A DNA stretch of 44,448 nt. Source: Chara braunii (lineage: Eukaryota; Streptophyta; Charophyceae; Charales; Characeae). The notes below the pieces were generated by a model. It made no database searches, was not told where the DNA came from, and saw only the letters and a program-made list of their open reading frames with translations. Position numbers and translations under genes: made by a program. Shown one piece after another: positions 11,187 to 22,800 of this stretch. The stretch lies in assembly GCA_003427395.1 (NCBI GenBank), contig BFEA01000063.1, positions 2,794,161 through 2,838,608 of the forward strand. Direction: 5' to 3'. Position 1 is the first letter of the stretch; each line of letters opens with the position of its first letter.

Positions 11187-11318
11187 ACAGGGTTGTCGAC
11201 GTTTGGGACGGGCCGAACGCCCGAACCCGAACGCCCGAACATACGGGACCCCTTTGGAAGGCGTTCGGCCGTTCAGGCCGAACGCAGACAAAAAAAAAAA
11301 NAAAAAAAAAAAAAAAGT
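11187..11318 (+). repeat. Short GC-rich element with hairpin and poly-A tail
   Basis: About 100 bases of GC-rich sequence stand out in AT-rich surroundings: two copies of CCGAACGCCCGAAC, a perfect 10-bp hairpin GCGTTCGGCC (11261-11270) with GGCCGAACGC (11276-11285), then an A run from 11289 with one N at 11301. A compact structured body plus poly-A suggests a small retroposed element, but no pol III boxes were seen. Confidence 0.5.
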
Positions 11319-11479
11319 TCTCAAAAAATTCCGAAAAAAAATATGTTATGGAGAAACATAAACTAAACAACATTTGTTTGGGCACTACATCCAAATTCTT
11401 TACCAAAAGTGAATTAAAAACCAAATACAGAAAATAAACACTATGATAAAAATAAAAAAAAATAAAAAGAGAATTGAAA

Positions 11480-11724
11480 TGAGTGAGTGTGCCAGCACCT
11501 TTTCGACACTGCCATCTTTGCCGATTTTTAATTATTTTTTGGCGTTGACAAATGCCCTGAAAATTTACAGATATGTAGTTTACATAATCAGTAACTCATT
11601 AAAATTTTTTCAAAAACTACTAAATTTTTTTAGGCCCCGAAATGAAGTGAAAAAAAAAAGTCAAAAGTGAAAAAAAACAAAATAGTGAGTGGGCGAGCAC
11701 GTTTTGACACCCCCATCTTTGAGT
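11480..11724. repeat. Direct repeat pair of about 44 bp
   Basis: AGTGAGTG...GCACCTTTTCGACAC...CCATCTTTG at about 11480-11520 recurs with several changes at about 11684-11722. The two are separated by AT-rich sequence with A runs. Confidence 0.6.
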
Positions 11725-13300
11725 GAGATATAAATCGACATGTTAAATATTATGGAGATTTAGTCAACACACAAGCCTAAGTTGATGAAGCTACCTTCAG
11801 AGGCTTGCGAGCTTGCAACTATGCCATTTCAAAGTGACTTATAACTTTCGCTAGCACAGGGCTTGAATCGTAATACTCTTATCACGTAAACTAGTAAGAG
11901 CAGTAATTTGCTTCTCGTGAACTAACAATTTTAAGACAAACAAAAAAAATTTAAAAAGGATTTAAGTATGAAACAAATGTGACCTCCTGGTGGTTCTAAA
12001 CATCTTCCTTGAACATAATTTAACCATAAAACAGTACATTGTGATTCATCAGAGGGGTGGCAATAACTTTAAACAGTACCTTAGGGACCTTGTCCCACTA
12101 TCCGCATTCAGTTATCCTCAACTCCCTAATTTGAACGTGTTTTTGGAGATGTGCCATTGAGGAAACTCAACCGATTTTCTGCACATCTTCATGAACATGT
12201 CCAGATTCGGGCGTTCATGAAACTCGACACTGATAGTGAGAAGAGGCCCCAGGTTAGTAACAACGCGGCTCACTTAGTTGAAAGTTTTAAATCTTAGCAA
12301 AAAGGGCTCACAACGGATGATCTCGACCTCATATCTATGACCCTGAATGATCTTCTACGACAAATGAGAATAAACGACAATTTATTTCAGCCTTGATTAT
12401 GAGAGGCGAGGACTTACTGCATCAAAGGAATCTGATTGGCTTAAACATACTTTTTTTTTTATGCGAATAAATCACAACATACCTTTTGACTCGTCTTTTT
12501 CTTTGGGGTGAGGGGGGTGAACAAAAACTCCAATTGATTCGTGGGGAGCAGCATGTGTTGAGAACTGGGTCCGACATCCCATATGAAAATATAGAAATAT
12601 CCTGCATGATCATGAACAATTACTAAGTTCAATACAAATTTTAAGAAAGTTGTTGATACTGTTCAATTAACTTTGAGACATAGAACAACCCCTACAATCC
12701 CCATCAATCATCCGAATACCTCGAAACCTAAGGGTTATCTAAGTAGATCCGACCAAAGCCAATAAAAACTATCTTATTTTTCTCTTTGAGGCCTCGCATC
12801 CTCAACCTGTTAGGTTACAGACCAACACGACTCGCCCCAACTTTGGCCAACGTCGTCCTGACAACAACCCCCAACTCTCCTTTGAGATACCAACCCCAAA
12901 ACATCCTCAGCAGGCTTCGTAGCTTTATTTGACTAAGGTTACAACGCAATGCGACCTCACCCTAACACTAACCAACATCGTTCTGGCATCGACCCTTCGA
13001 TAAACTAAGACATGACCGCATTCAATTTGACGCAGATCGAACAACCCCCTCAGACACCACTAAAGTTTCTCAACCATTAACTTGCTTTTTGACACGTCTA
13101 TCACACGATCAACGAAAATTGTCAGAGTCTCTGATATCAAAACTTTCTACTTTCAGAGAAAGAGGAAGAGGGAGGGAAAACCAACCTCTGTTCCTATGAA
13201 AGTTTCAGCATGAGATAAAGATTCAACCGCACTTGAGAGAAACCATAAAAGCCCCCATGATTACTCCTTCCTATCAAAAGTAACAACCTTCGTCCCTCCA
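11725..13300. other. AT-rich to C-rich non-coding DNA
   Basis: No gene was recognised in about 1.6 kb. From about 12670 the plus strand becomes C-rich and G-poor and leads into the open frame at 13301. A degraded copy of the 50-bp dispersed motif lies at 12541-12580. Confidence 0.55.
12541..12580 (+). repeat. Degraded copy of the CCGGGTCCAGCGTCCC dispersed motif
   Basis: GTGGGGAGCAGCATG then ACTGGGTCCGACATCCC aligns with the four better copies at 15926, 33472, 37705 and 40368 with several mismatches. The family has no known class. Confidence 0.5.
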
Positions 13301-13720
13301 TTGTCTCTGCCAGAAGTAGCCCCCTTATCCTCACCGACCCCAATTCATAACAGCCCCCTTAACGGTCACCCCTGCTTCCTCAATAACATACAATTCCCCC
13401 AAGAGTATGTCCATACAGAGCTGAAGTTCCCCTCTCCCTCTTGTCTCATCTCTCCAAGTAGGACATCCCACTCAACCGCTCACCCTTCTGAAACAACAAT
13501 ACCCCTTGTACTCTCTGCCCCAACCGCCAAAGCTGATCCGACCCCAAATCAGCCCGTCCCTAGAGAAGGCAAAACCCTCATTACCACTCCCCCCTCAAGG
13601 ACACTGCACCTCCCACCTTGTGCAGGCCTCACATGGCGGAACTCCAACCCCGAACACAGTACAACCGACCAGCATTCGACAGTACATGACCATACACCAA
13701 AAGTTCAAGTTCACCTATGA
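13301..13720 (+). CDS. Unrecognised Pro/Ser/Thr-rich open frame (139 codons)
   Basis: The frame is open for 139 codons in C-rich DNA and encodes a Pro, Ser, Thr and His-rich polypeptide without domain, signal peptide or membrane segment. The second frame is also open at 13506-13751, which points to low G content rather than selection. It could be a fragment of a LINE ORF1 low-complexity tail or chance. Confidence 0.15.
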   Translation: MSLPEVAPLSSPTPIHNSPLNGHPCFLNNIQFPQEYVHTELKFPSPSCLISPSRTSHSTAHPSETTIPLVLSAPTAKADPTPNQPVPREGKTLITTPPSRTLHLPPCAGLTWRNSNPEHSTTDQHSTVHDHTPKVQVHL

Positions 13721-13835
13721 AGACCCGACTATGGAAAAATTAGATGGTTGAAATCTAGATTTTACAATCAGCAATTAGTATGGGGAGAAAAAAAAATTGG
13801 ACACACATGATTAGCAAACATGCTTAAGTGATTAA

Positions 13836-14014
13836 ACCACCACTCCATCTGGACGTATTTTGACAAACCAAAAGTTGCATTTCTCCGAGCCTAAAATCTA
13901 CAATGTCAGCCTGAGGAAAAAACAATAGTGGTATTGAACCTGGACACTGTAAATCTTGGCCCGATACTTGTAGACAAGAAGAATGAATAATGTAGGGGCC
14001 GTTGAAGTGGTGGT
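13836..14014. mobile_element. TTAA-bounded foldback element (ACCACCA family), 179 bp
   Basis: The left end ACCACCACTCCATC (13836 on) and right end (reverse complement ACCACCACTTCAAC, ending 14014) are inverted and each is flanked by TTAA (13832-13835 and 14015-14018). The same ends occur at 24810, 26804/26951, 28162/28470 and 41014/41388. TTAA as duplicated target is known for piggyBac elements, but ACCACC ends are not typical of them. No coding capacity. Confidence 0.6.
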
Positions 14015-14018
14015 TTAA

Positions 14019-14662
14019 GTAGGACATAAATATGAATCAAACTTTAAGAATCAGAATAAAATTTTGATTTATGAACGTCATAATCAGAAAATCGAATGAA
14101 GTGACTCGAAATGAGAATAATAGTTGAGAGTTACACGTACATTCATAACTTCGGTGTAGAAGTAACATAATTTTTGTGAAGCAAGTACGTTGAGAATTTA
14201 GATGATGAGAATATAGAGCACGAATAATGAGTTTTCAATAATTTTAATAAGAGTTTACAATTCAAGAAATTTTTAGAGAGAAAATTTGTGCGTATTTCTC
14301 TTAGTCGGGAAGTTAATTTATGGCGGGGCTATCTACGTAAGATTTGGAGATACAAGTAATTATCTAAAAACCTAAGCGTCAATGAAGCGAAAACCAATCG
14401 TCTATATAGGTTATTACTACCACGAAGAAGAGCAAAAGACAAACAAGGCACAACGACTCCTCATGAAGTTTCAGACCAGTTGCATAGTAGGAAAGATATA
14501 TCATAGGAAAACGCAGACTCGATGACATGCAAGATTCATCGTTAGAAGAGCAGGACCATGGGCAGGAGCCTTCACAAACTTGATGTGTCAAATTCCTGGT
14601 ATCATCTGTCATCAAGCCGGTTAAGATGATGTCTTGAAAAACTTCTATATCTTTCCCTTATC

Positions 14663-14667
<5 letters not shown>
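14019..14667. other. AT-rich spacer
   Basis: No feature was recognised. It ends at the T run of 14668-14691. Confidence 0.5.
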
Positions 14668-14693
<26 letters not shown>

Positions 14694-15440
14694 GCCCAAG
14701 GTGTTGTAGAGGCGAAGGACCAGACCCGGGGTGATTGCTGGGAGCGGCAACCAATGGTTGTCTTGATAGGATAGGCCACCTACCCTACCCATCCCCACGT
14801 TAATACTCCCAGCGCACCCCCTGTCCCTACTATCCGACTTCAGTGTGACCAGAAGTCAAGACCATCACCCTACCAGTGTCGAGGGNAACTTGGACCAGAC
14901 AGCAGTGACAAGCACCAAGGCTGGGTCACCCCCCCAGCCCTAGTGGAAGCGGAAATGGATGAATCTTGCCGTACGGGAACTTCGGACTCCAGGCTCATGC
15001 AATCCTCTACAGACCCAATTCAGAGAGTCTACCCAGCAAGAGTACCTAAGCAAGGCAAGCCGGCGCCCACAGACACATCTTACTATCCTTCCCCTAACTT
15101 ACCCAAGGCTAGGCGGAGCTCAGACTCCAGAGCGACTTCTATCCCTACCATACCCTAGAGCTAAGCCGTGCGTGGGTAGACCCTGTCATGTACCTGATAG
15201 ACCCCCCCAACCCGATATCATAGTTGTGTATATATGTGTGCCCAGATGCTATGTATGTTTGTATGAGCCCGTAGGCTATGTGTATGTATTCATGAGCCAT
15301 GTCTGTATCTGCCCGAAGGCTATGTGTGCTCTGTGTAACTGTACAGCAAGATGTATGTGGCCGAAGGCCAGATATGTGCAGTACTGTGTAGAGGGAACTA
15401 TATGTTCGTTGAAGAGTTGACAGGCCAAGATGGATAAGAA
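14668..15440. other. Poly-T followed by unclassified GC-richer sequence
   Basis: A pure T run at 14668-14691 could be the poly-A tail of a minus-strand retroposon whose body extends to the right. Positions 15210-15380 contain degenerate repeats of TGTATG and GCCCGAAGGCTATG. One N lies at 14886. Open frames at 14943-15474 show no recognisable protein. Confidence 0.4.
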
Positions 15441-15449
15441 CCCGCCCAA

Positions 15450-15740
15450 AGTCCCAAGCCATACTCAAACCCATGATCTATGACATGTGGCCTGAAGACT
15501 CTACCATTTGAGCAACAATCCCAACCGTACATGTGTGTGATATGCCAGACTGGGGAGATCAACAGAACAACCACAAGCAACAGCGACAAGCAACCCACGC
15601 AGTGTCAAGACCTGACATACAACACCGTGGACAACCCTTGGGTGGTGCACAAGCAGTGTCTGTAATAGCTTACCATGCGTCAGCCCACGGGGGTATGTGT
15701 CCAGGCATGCGTCATTCTAACGCCCTGTCGGTGTCCATCC
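15450..15740 (-). mobile_element. Composite SINE-like element with tRNA-like module, minus copy
   Basis: Read on the minus strand, it starts with GACACCGACAGGGCG-type sequence (15738-15706), continues with ATTACAGACACTG and CACCACCCAAGGG (15672-15633), and ends with a tRNA-like module (about 15527-15450). That module has a D-arm-like TTGCTCAAATGGTAGAGTC and a T-arm-like GGGTTTGAGTATGG. The same modules occur in the same order at 28832-29560 on the plus strand, which defines them as one element. A second start of the first module at 15762-15774 runs into poly-T and the gap. Confidence 0.6.
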
Positions 15741-15790
15741 GGGGGGAGGGGTATGTGTCTAGGCGTGCGCCATTTTTTTTTTTTTTTTTT

Positions 15791-15908
15791 NNNNNNNNNN
15801 NNNNNNNNNNNNNNNNNNNNNNNNNNNNNNNNNNNNNNNNNNNNNNNNNNNNNNNNNNNNNNNNNNNNNNNNNNNNNNNNNNNNNNNNNNNNNNNNNNNN
15901 NNNNNNNN
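15791..15908. other. Assembly gap (118 N)
   Basis: It is a run of Ns next to a T run (15773-15790). Any true sequence between the composite element and the LINE C end is unknown. Confidence 0.99.
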
Positions 15909-15925
15909 GCTAGCACCTAGGGAAA

Positions 15926-15979
15926 GGCTCCATCTATTGGTGGGGAGCATCACCTGTTGGAAACCGGGTCCAGCGTCCC
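15926..15979 (+). repeat. 50-bp dispersed motif, copy 2
   Basis: GGCTCCATCTATTGGTGGGG followed by ACCTGTTGGAAACCGG and GTCCAGCGTCCC. It is near-identical to 33472-33524 and to the minus-strand copies at 37705-37758 and 40368-40421. It lies between the gap and the truncated 3' end of LINE C. Confidence 0.85.
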
Positions 15980-15984
15980 TGATG

Positions 15985-18784
15985 AGAAGGTTACAATTTG
16001 AATGCAATCAAAGAACATCAGTAAAAAAAACGCATCAGAAGAACTGTGGGAACAACCTGCCAGTATTGATTGCCCTCTCCACAAGAAGACTTTAAGCTGT
16101 TGATGAAGAGATTTTGTCCATTTACCATCAAGGGCCCAAATTGCGGATTTATACCAAATGGAAGCTAGGATTACATTATTGATTACTAAGGCTCTGCCCA
16201 TTATCGATGTGTGCTTATTCTTCCAAAGTTCCAGTTTGGTCTGAGCACTTTGAAATATAATTTCATCGTTGATTTTGGGTTTCCCTTCCACAGCCAACGA
16301 GATGCCAAGCACTCTTATTGGCTTGTCGAGGGGCAGCCATTTCATTTTAGGGTTTTATTGGGGCCTAACACCCTGATGATGAATCCACCATCCTAGAGTC
16401 TTGCCTCCCCAGTTAACTTTCATGTCTGCTATTTCGCAAAATTTATTCATTAATTCATGTATCGCATCCATATTCTCATATGTTGCGTCTACCATCAAAG
16501 AGAGGTCATCTGCAAAAAGAGAGCATATGGGGATTGCCTCTTCCAGTATGGACGTCACTTGAATTTTCTGGATGTCTTTATGATGTTTGAGGTTGGCCGC
16601 TAAAGCCTCCATAATGATTATAAAGAGGAATGGTGCCAGAGGGTCACCTTGTCTGACCGATCTCTGAAGTTCTATTGGGGGTATCAAACTACCATTAACC
16701 ATGACTCTTGTGGTAGCGTTGTGGTGCATGATAGTGATCCATCTTCTGAAACACGGACCGAAGTTCATTTTCTCAAAGCATTTATCCAGGAAGAGTCAAT
16801 CTACATGATCATAGGCCTTTTCAAAATCTATGAAGATAAATGCTGCATTATGTTTTGATTGGCGTGTAATTTTGATAAGTTCGTTTATTAGAAAAATGTT
16901 ATCTTGAATGTTGCGCCCTGAGATGAATCTTGTTTGTGATGGGTGGATGATGTCCGCTATGACTTTAAGCATTCTCTCTACTAGTGCTTTGGCGACCACT
17001 TTATACACTAAAGTGAGGAGTGTGATGGGGCGGTAATTGCGAATATTCATTTTGTCCCCTTTTTTGTAAAGGAGAGTGAAAATTCCTTGACTGATTATTT
17101 CTCCCATGTCACCTGCCTCCCAGACCGCCTGGTAAAAGTCCGTTAGATCTTGAGAGAGTGTTTCCCACATGGATTCCCAGAATTCTTTTGGGAGGCCGTC
17201 AATTCCTGACGTCTTATCTTCTTCCATTAGAATTAGGGCCTTCCAAATTTCATCCTTCGTTAGACGCATATCCAGTGTCTCCTTTTGTGCTTCCGTGATT
17301 GATTTATTGAGGGGGATTAGGAATTCATTGATTTGTCTTTCTTTTTCTGATCGGGGAATCGAAGAATTTTTTGAAGTGAAGAGATCCTTGTAAAAATCTC
17401 TTGCTAGCTTCATACTAACCGCTGTTGAGATGACCAATGGTTCATCATTATTGAATGGATTGATTAAGGCCTCTATTATAGTTCTTCCAGATCTGGCTCT
17501 GACCATAGCAAAGAACCGGGCATCCATGTCACCTTCCATTTGGTGTTTCTTCAGTTTGCCTCGAATTCTGACACCCTGCCATCTGTACTCCATATACTTG
17601 AGTAATTGATCTTCTAGTGACTGAATCTTAATGAATATTGCTACTAGGTCCTCTTGGTTTTGTGGAATCAATTCTGTTTTCTGTAAGTCTTGAATTCTTT
17701 CTTGAATGTCTATCTCCTTTTGATTTCTTAGTTTTGTCAGGGCTCTTGAATACTCATTGCATTTACGACCTAGAAACAATAGGCCGTTGTTGAACCATGT
17801 GAGGTCGTTTTGAATGAGGGCTCTTTGCTTTCTCCAAAATTTCCATACATCTTTGAGGTATTGTAGGAAGTCCTGATCGTTCAGATGGGAAGTGTTGAGT
17901 TTATAGAACCCCTTACCTTGATCCGGTTTCTTTCGGAAGGAGAAGACCGCCATACACATTGCATGATCTAGACCTGGGAATGGGCTTCTAGGGAGGACAC
18001 TTGCGAATTGGAGGCCTCCCTGAAGATCTTCCGATGCTAGGATGAGGTCTATTCTTGATTTGGTAGGTTTATTTGAATGTCTTTTGGTAAGGCAGGAGAA
18101 TGACTTAGTGGTTGGGTTTAATCTTCTAAATGAGTCAAAAAGGTTAAATGACGTATACAGATCAGATATGATTTGCTCATCTTCTTTAATATAGGCTGGA
18201 TACGGCGTAGGTATGTTCCATCTATCCAAATTACGGTCCGGAGCTGCGTTGAAGTCTTCGGCCATTATGACGGGAATTCCTATAGGAAGGTGGGGAAGAA
18301 GAGAGTCAAAGAAATCCTAGAGTTCTCCAACGTCGTTGGGGCCATATATGTTTAGTATACTAACGACCTCTAATTCCAACATTGCCAATATGTATATCCA
18401 TCTTCCTTCCTTCTGGTCTGCTTCCCAGTTGAGTATTTCAACTTTAGAGTCTGGAGGGATCCATATTGCAACCCCCACACTACCAGGTTTTGTAGCATGA
18501 GCCCGGAAGGCCGTGTGAGGCCAAAGTTGTTTGTGTATGTGATTACGAGGAGGGGTGTCCATTAGATGTGTCTCTTGGATGCATATCACGTCGGGTCACT
18601 CTTTGCCCCCTACCCCTTTAATGAGTTCAAATATGGCTTGGCGTTTGGAATTCTTGGCAGTCGCTAAACCATTCACATTCAAGGTTCTAAGGTATAAATC
18701 AGTGTTTTTTTTAATGAGCTTTCAGTTTTTATCTTTATTGTAGAGGAGGTCAATCAAATTAATGTCCCCGGATTTACTTTCCAT
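15985..18784 (-). pseudogene. LINE C ORF2: APE endonuclease and reverse transcriptase
   Basis: It starts at ATG 18784. Endonuclease: LNVNGLATAKNSKR (about 18690), CIQETHL, NIYGPND, EDFNAAPD, SRIDLILAS and LDHAMCM. RT: KTSGIDGLPKEFW, TLLYKKGD, NYRPITLL, GRNIQDN, motif A FIDFEKAYD, motif B RSVRQGDPLAP, motif C FADD, then LGISL and GRALVINNVILASIWY of the thumb. The catalytic Asp residues of motifs A and C are present. All of this lies in one frame over 2.8 kb. It is broken only by in-frame stops at about 18727, 18602, 18317, 16796 and 16355. The usual Gly of GDFN is Glu here. The 3' part with the zinc module is missing. Confidence 0.92.
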
Positions 18785-18801
18785 TTTTATAATATTTCCT
18801 C

Positions 18802-19875
18802 TCAGTTCACCATGTCTAGAATACTCCCTTTCTCAAGGGTCGCCGTCTGTAGTAGTCGGAGGAGTATGTTAGTAATATCTTCCTTCGGCCAGAACAAACT
18901 AGACTTAATTTTGATGATTTGTAGATCTTTGATTGCTTCCGCATTCATCCATTTCAGATAGGGTGTCTCAGTCAATCTGAATTTAATAAAGATATCACTA
19001 TCTGCTACTCTCTCTGGCCCTGCTGGCAAAGTGGGGGAGACCCAGACTCCCGTCGGGAATTGATCCTTTATGATTTTAAGGATTTCAGATCTCAGCAAGG
19101 ATGTGTGAGTTCCTTGCAGAGTTATCTCCCCATATTGAGATGGGAGAGTTACAGAGAGCCCTGCTTCCCATTCCCCATTTTTAAGCCTTACAGGGAGCAA
19201 GATGGTTCCTGATTTAGACAAAGGGGGTTGAACCGCTGGCAGAGAGAGATGATATCTGAGTTTTTGCCTTTTGCTGGTAGAGTCAGGCAGTAAGGAGGTA
19301 CTCACTAGTTGGAGCGTCTAGGATGGTTGTGCAGATTGATTTCTTTGTGAGTCCTTTGAATCTGATGATAATTCATTCTCATTGTGCTGTTCCTGTGTGA
19401 GGTCTATTGTTTCATCTTCCGTCATTCCTTCCTTCTCGGTTCTCAGTTTGTGGTGGGGAATCGTGAGATCAACCTCTTCTAATAGTGAGGACCTCCTACT
19501 CATTAGATCTGCTTGAGTTGAACATATTTGTATGAAATTTTCCCCCCCTGTTATCGGGGAGAAAATCTCTACGAATTTTAGATGTGTTTGTACGGGGTTT
19601 TGGTTATCTGTTCCCAGACCCTCCTTAACTGTTGGGATGTCCTTTTGCTGACGGGGAACTAAGGCAGTGTTGGTGGTTCCGTCGTCCTGGTGCGGCCTTG
19701 GGTCTTGTGACCCTATTTGTATTCTCTCCTCCCTTCGAGCGGGGGACTGGAGAGCGTCCGGGTCTGATACCAACATTTGGTCCGTCGTGAACACAACCTG
19801 TAGATCCGAGGCTTGAATGTGTTCCAATCCATTAGGGGAAGTGAAATGTTGGTCCAACGTAGTGGATTTGATCAT
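18802..19875 (-). pseudogene. LINE C middle ORF, unknown function, starts in an ATGA overlap
   Basis: The ATG (19875-19873) overlaps the TGA of ORF1 (19874-19872) as ATGA, an arrangement compatible with termination-reinitiation. It runs about 357 codons with one in-frame TAG at 19318. The N-terminal half is acidic and Ser/Thr/Gln-rich. The C-terminal half (from YHLSLPAVQPP) looks globular, with FPTGVWVSPTL and TETPYLKWMNAEAIK. It ends 18 bases before the ORF2 ATG. I recognise no family. A possible counterpart is the last segment of LINE B ORF1 (5738-6031), which also precedes the endonuclease. The ATG-to-TGA overlap itself is visible; its function is inference. Confidence 0.65.
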
Positions 19876-22800
19876 GCTGTGCTGAGAGAGTGAGGTGTTC
19901 TTTGTTTTTTCCTTTTTTTTTTAAATCTTTTTTTTTTTTGCCTTTGCTTTCTTGGAACAAAGATTTTCCTAGGAGTGAGGACCAACTTTTGCAGCACCTT
20001 TTTATGGTATCCTACTCCCTTCGGCTTTACTGAGAGGGCGTTCTGTTTATTCTGCGTGGGTTGTTTGTATCGTTTATCGTTGTTATGGATTACTGTTTCG
20101 AGATTCGTGTGTCTAAATTTCCTCCTTACCAATTCTTTTATTCTCCTGGCTCCACAGGTGATCCTGGTCTCCATAATAGTATCCTGGTCTATTTTTTCCT
20201 TGCAGTTAATCTGGGTTTGGCTCTGGCTCAGATCCCCTGGCTGTGCGAGGTACCTCACAAATGATACCTTCTCTAAAAAAGTGTGGAGGAGTTTATCGCA
20301 CATTTCGGACCAATCATAATTTGGTGGGAGCCCGAACTGAAGTGTCGTTTTCAAGCTGTCACTATGCGTTAGAAGGGAGGAAATTTGCCGATGGATCTGC
20401 GACCAGTCTATCTCTGTATTAGCTGCAAATTTGAACTTTAGATTTGCTATGAGCCATAAAACCATCCTGTGCAGGCTGGACTGCAATTCTGTCAATGAGT
20501 CCACTCCCTCTTTGTTGACTCCCATTACAGCAAATGGCGAGAGCGCTACGGGGGCTATTTCAACATCCATCATCACAGGTGAGAAGACTTTTATCAATTG
20601 GTCTATTTCCATGCAATCCATATAATCTCCTTCCCTCCCCTTCCCCTGTGATGGATCGGAGGTGTTGACCTCGTTTGGGAGATGCGATATGTCCTTTGAG
20701 ACTGGAGGCAACTCTCAACTGCTGATGTGCTGACAGTGTTTGGTGGATTTGTAGTTGTTGTTGTTGTTGTTGCTGTTGTTGCTGGTGTGGTTGTTTTGAC
20801 TGTTGTGACTGTTGTGTTGTGACTGATGTGATTGTTGTGATTGTTGTGGTTGTTGTGCTTTGATCAGATTCAGGTCCCTGAGACTTCTTCCTGACCTCTT
20901 TCCATTCCAGATTGCCCGCTTGTGTTTTTTTTTGTAAATAAATTTTCAGGGTCGGACCCAAGGGGCTACTGTGTCCCGTGGAAGCGTCAACATTTCCTTG
21001 TGACATCTGGTTGGACTGATCTGGTTGACTTTGATGGTTCAATTGTTCAAGGCTTACTTGGTTTGGGTGACCTTGTTTATTCTGATTTTGATGCTTCAGA
21101 TTGTTGTGATTCCCTTGCTTCCCCTGATTACCAAGGGGGGGTTAGTAAGATTGGTGTTGCAGATTTTGGTGCTTGAGATGCTGCGGCACCCATTCCGCAG
21201 GGGGGCGAGGAGTTTTACGATGATCATTTCTTCCTTCCCAGTACCAACCAATTGTTGCTCCCGCAGAGTTAGTTTCGTCACTATAAACCCACCCCTCGTG
21301 CCCCGGTACCCCTGAGGTCCACCGGTGGGACCGCAGTGGGTCCTCGTTCAGTCTGTACTCCATGGTTATTGCATGCTGGGGATGCATGGGGCAGGCAAAT
21401 CCCGTATTTAAGTGACCGTACGCTTTACATTTAAAGCACCAAGGTTTGAATTTATGAGCCGTATGTATTTGATATATCCTACCACCCATCTTGTATGGAA
21501 TTATGTCATCAAGTGAAAACGGTTGTTCCTTTTGCAGATCCAGGGCGAGCATCAAGTAATCGTCTCTTTTAGCCACATGTGCTGGTAATGGGTCGATGAA
21601 GTCAACTATTTTGAACTGTTGTCCAAAGTCATGCACAAAAGCAGCCTGCGCCTCTATTGGGATATGCCTCAGCTCTACCCAGTAAAATTCTTTCATTAAC
21701 TGTTCTCTTTTCTCCTCCGGACTAATCTTTTTTGACGTCCACAAGTAGATTCTTACTTGTGACGTACCCCAAAACAATTTTTTCCAACTATCAATTGTTT
21801 TTTTGTCGTTCTCAAACAGACAAAGGACTGTGAAAACTGTAGGGGAGATGGGCTGGATTAGAAAAAATTCCGTGACTGCTTCCGTGCTCTCCTTCATCTA
21901 CTCCAATCTTTTACAGATCCATTTTATCTTGTCATTCGTGGATCTATTGGCTCCCTCATTGTAGAAAATCCAGTTGCTTGCGTGCTTCATATAGATCGCA
22001 TCTCTCTGAGGGAGTTTCTCTGTCGGGTAGGATTTCATTAGTGTTTTCCTTCCCCCTTGTTCAATTACTTTCTGTTATGAGGGTTGGAGAAAAAGGGTGA
22101 GGAAGTAAGCTCTTGCTGAGGAGAGATTTCTGAGGGGAATCTTTAGCTCTTCAGCTGGGGCACCTGGATGGTCTAGAGCAGGCCTGCTGACGTTGAGTGT
22201 CTTGTCCGGAAGCGTCGTCCTGACCCTCTGTGCCCGCGTCGCCCCAGAGAGAGTTTTTGAGTTCTCAGATTTGTCGTGGAAAGTTCCTTTATTCTTCGTG
22301 AGCAGTTCCAACCATTTTTCTTCCTCAGTTAGAATCTCGTCCTGTTCCCCCTCGCTCATTTCCTTTTCCTCCATGGACATTTCCTTCCCTAACGTGTTCC
22401 CCACGCTTTGTTCTACCACAGTCTTCTGCGGTGTAAGGGTATGTGACTGATTGTGTTCTGGATGGGGAGAATGAATCTGTGGTTGGTTGTGATCAAGATA
22501 AGAAGAGTGAGGGGGAGAGTGGACTCCCTGCTGCAATGAGGCTGCCTCTCTGATCTCGCCCTGGAAATTGGTTGCTGGCTCCCTTGATTCCCAAGGGGAG
22601 GAAATTGGGATTGATAGGTGTGCTGAGAGGGACAGCATTGCAACGGGTTCAGAGGCAATGTCTGGGACAACCATTTTGCCGCGTTCTTGGATTTCCATAT
22701 GTTGCCATTCTGACTGTTAATGGTCATTGTCCTTTGCTGCATTGGGTGGGCCGGAGAAGGTCTGGCGTATGGGATCAACCCCAGCTGTCTGAAAAGGTTG

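Noticed and set aside
15985-18784. Reassigned stop codons (for example TGA as Trp) in the nuclear code
   Set aside because: TAA, TAG and TGA all interrupt the LINE frames, and other copies also have frameshifts. Ordinary pseudogene decay explains this better.
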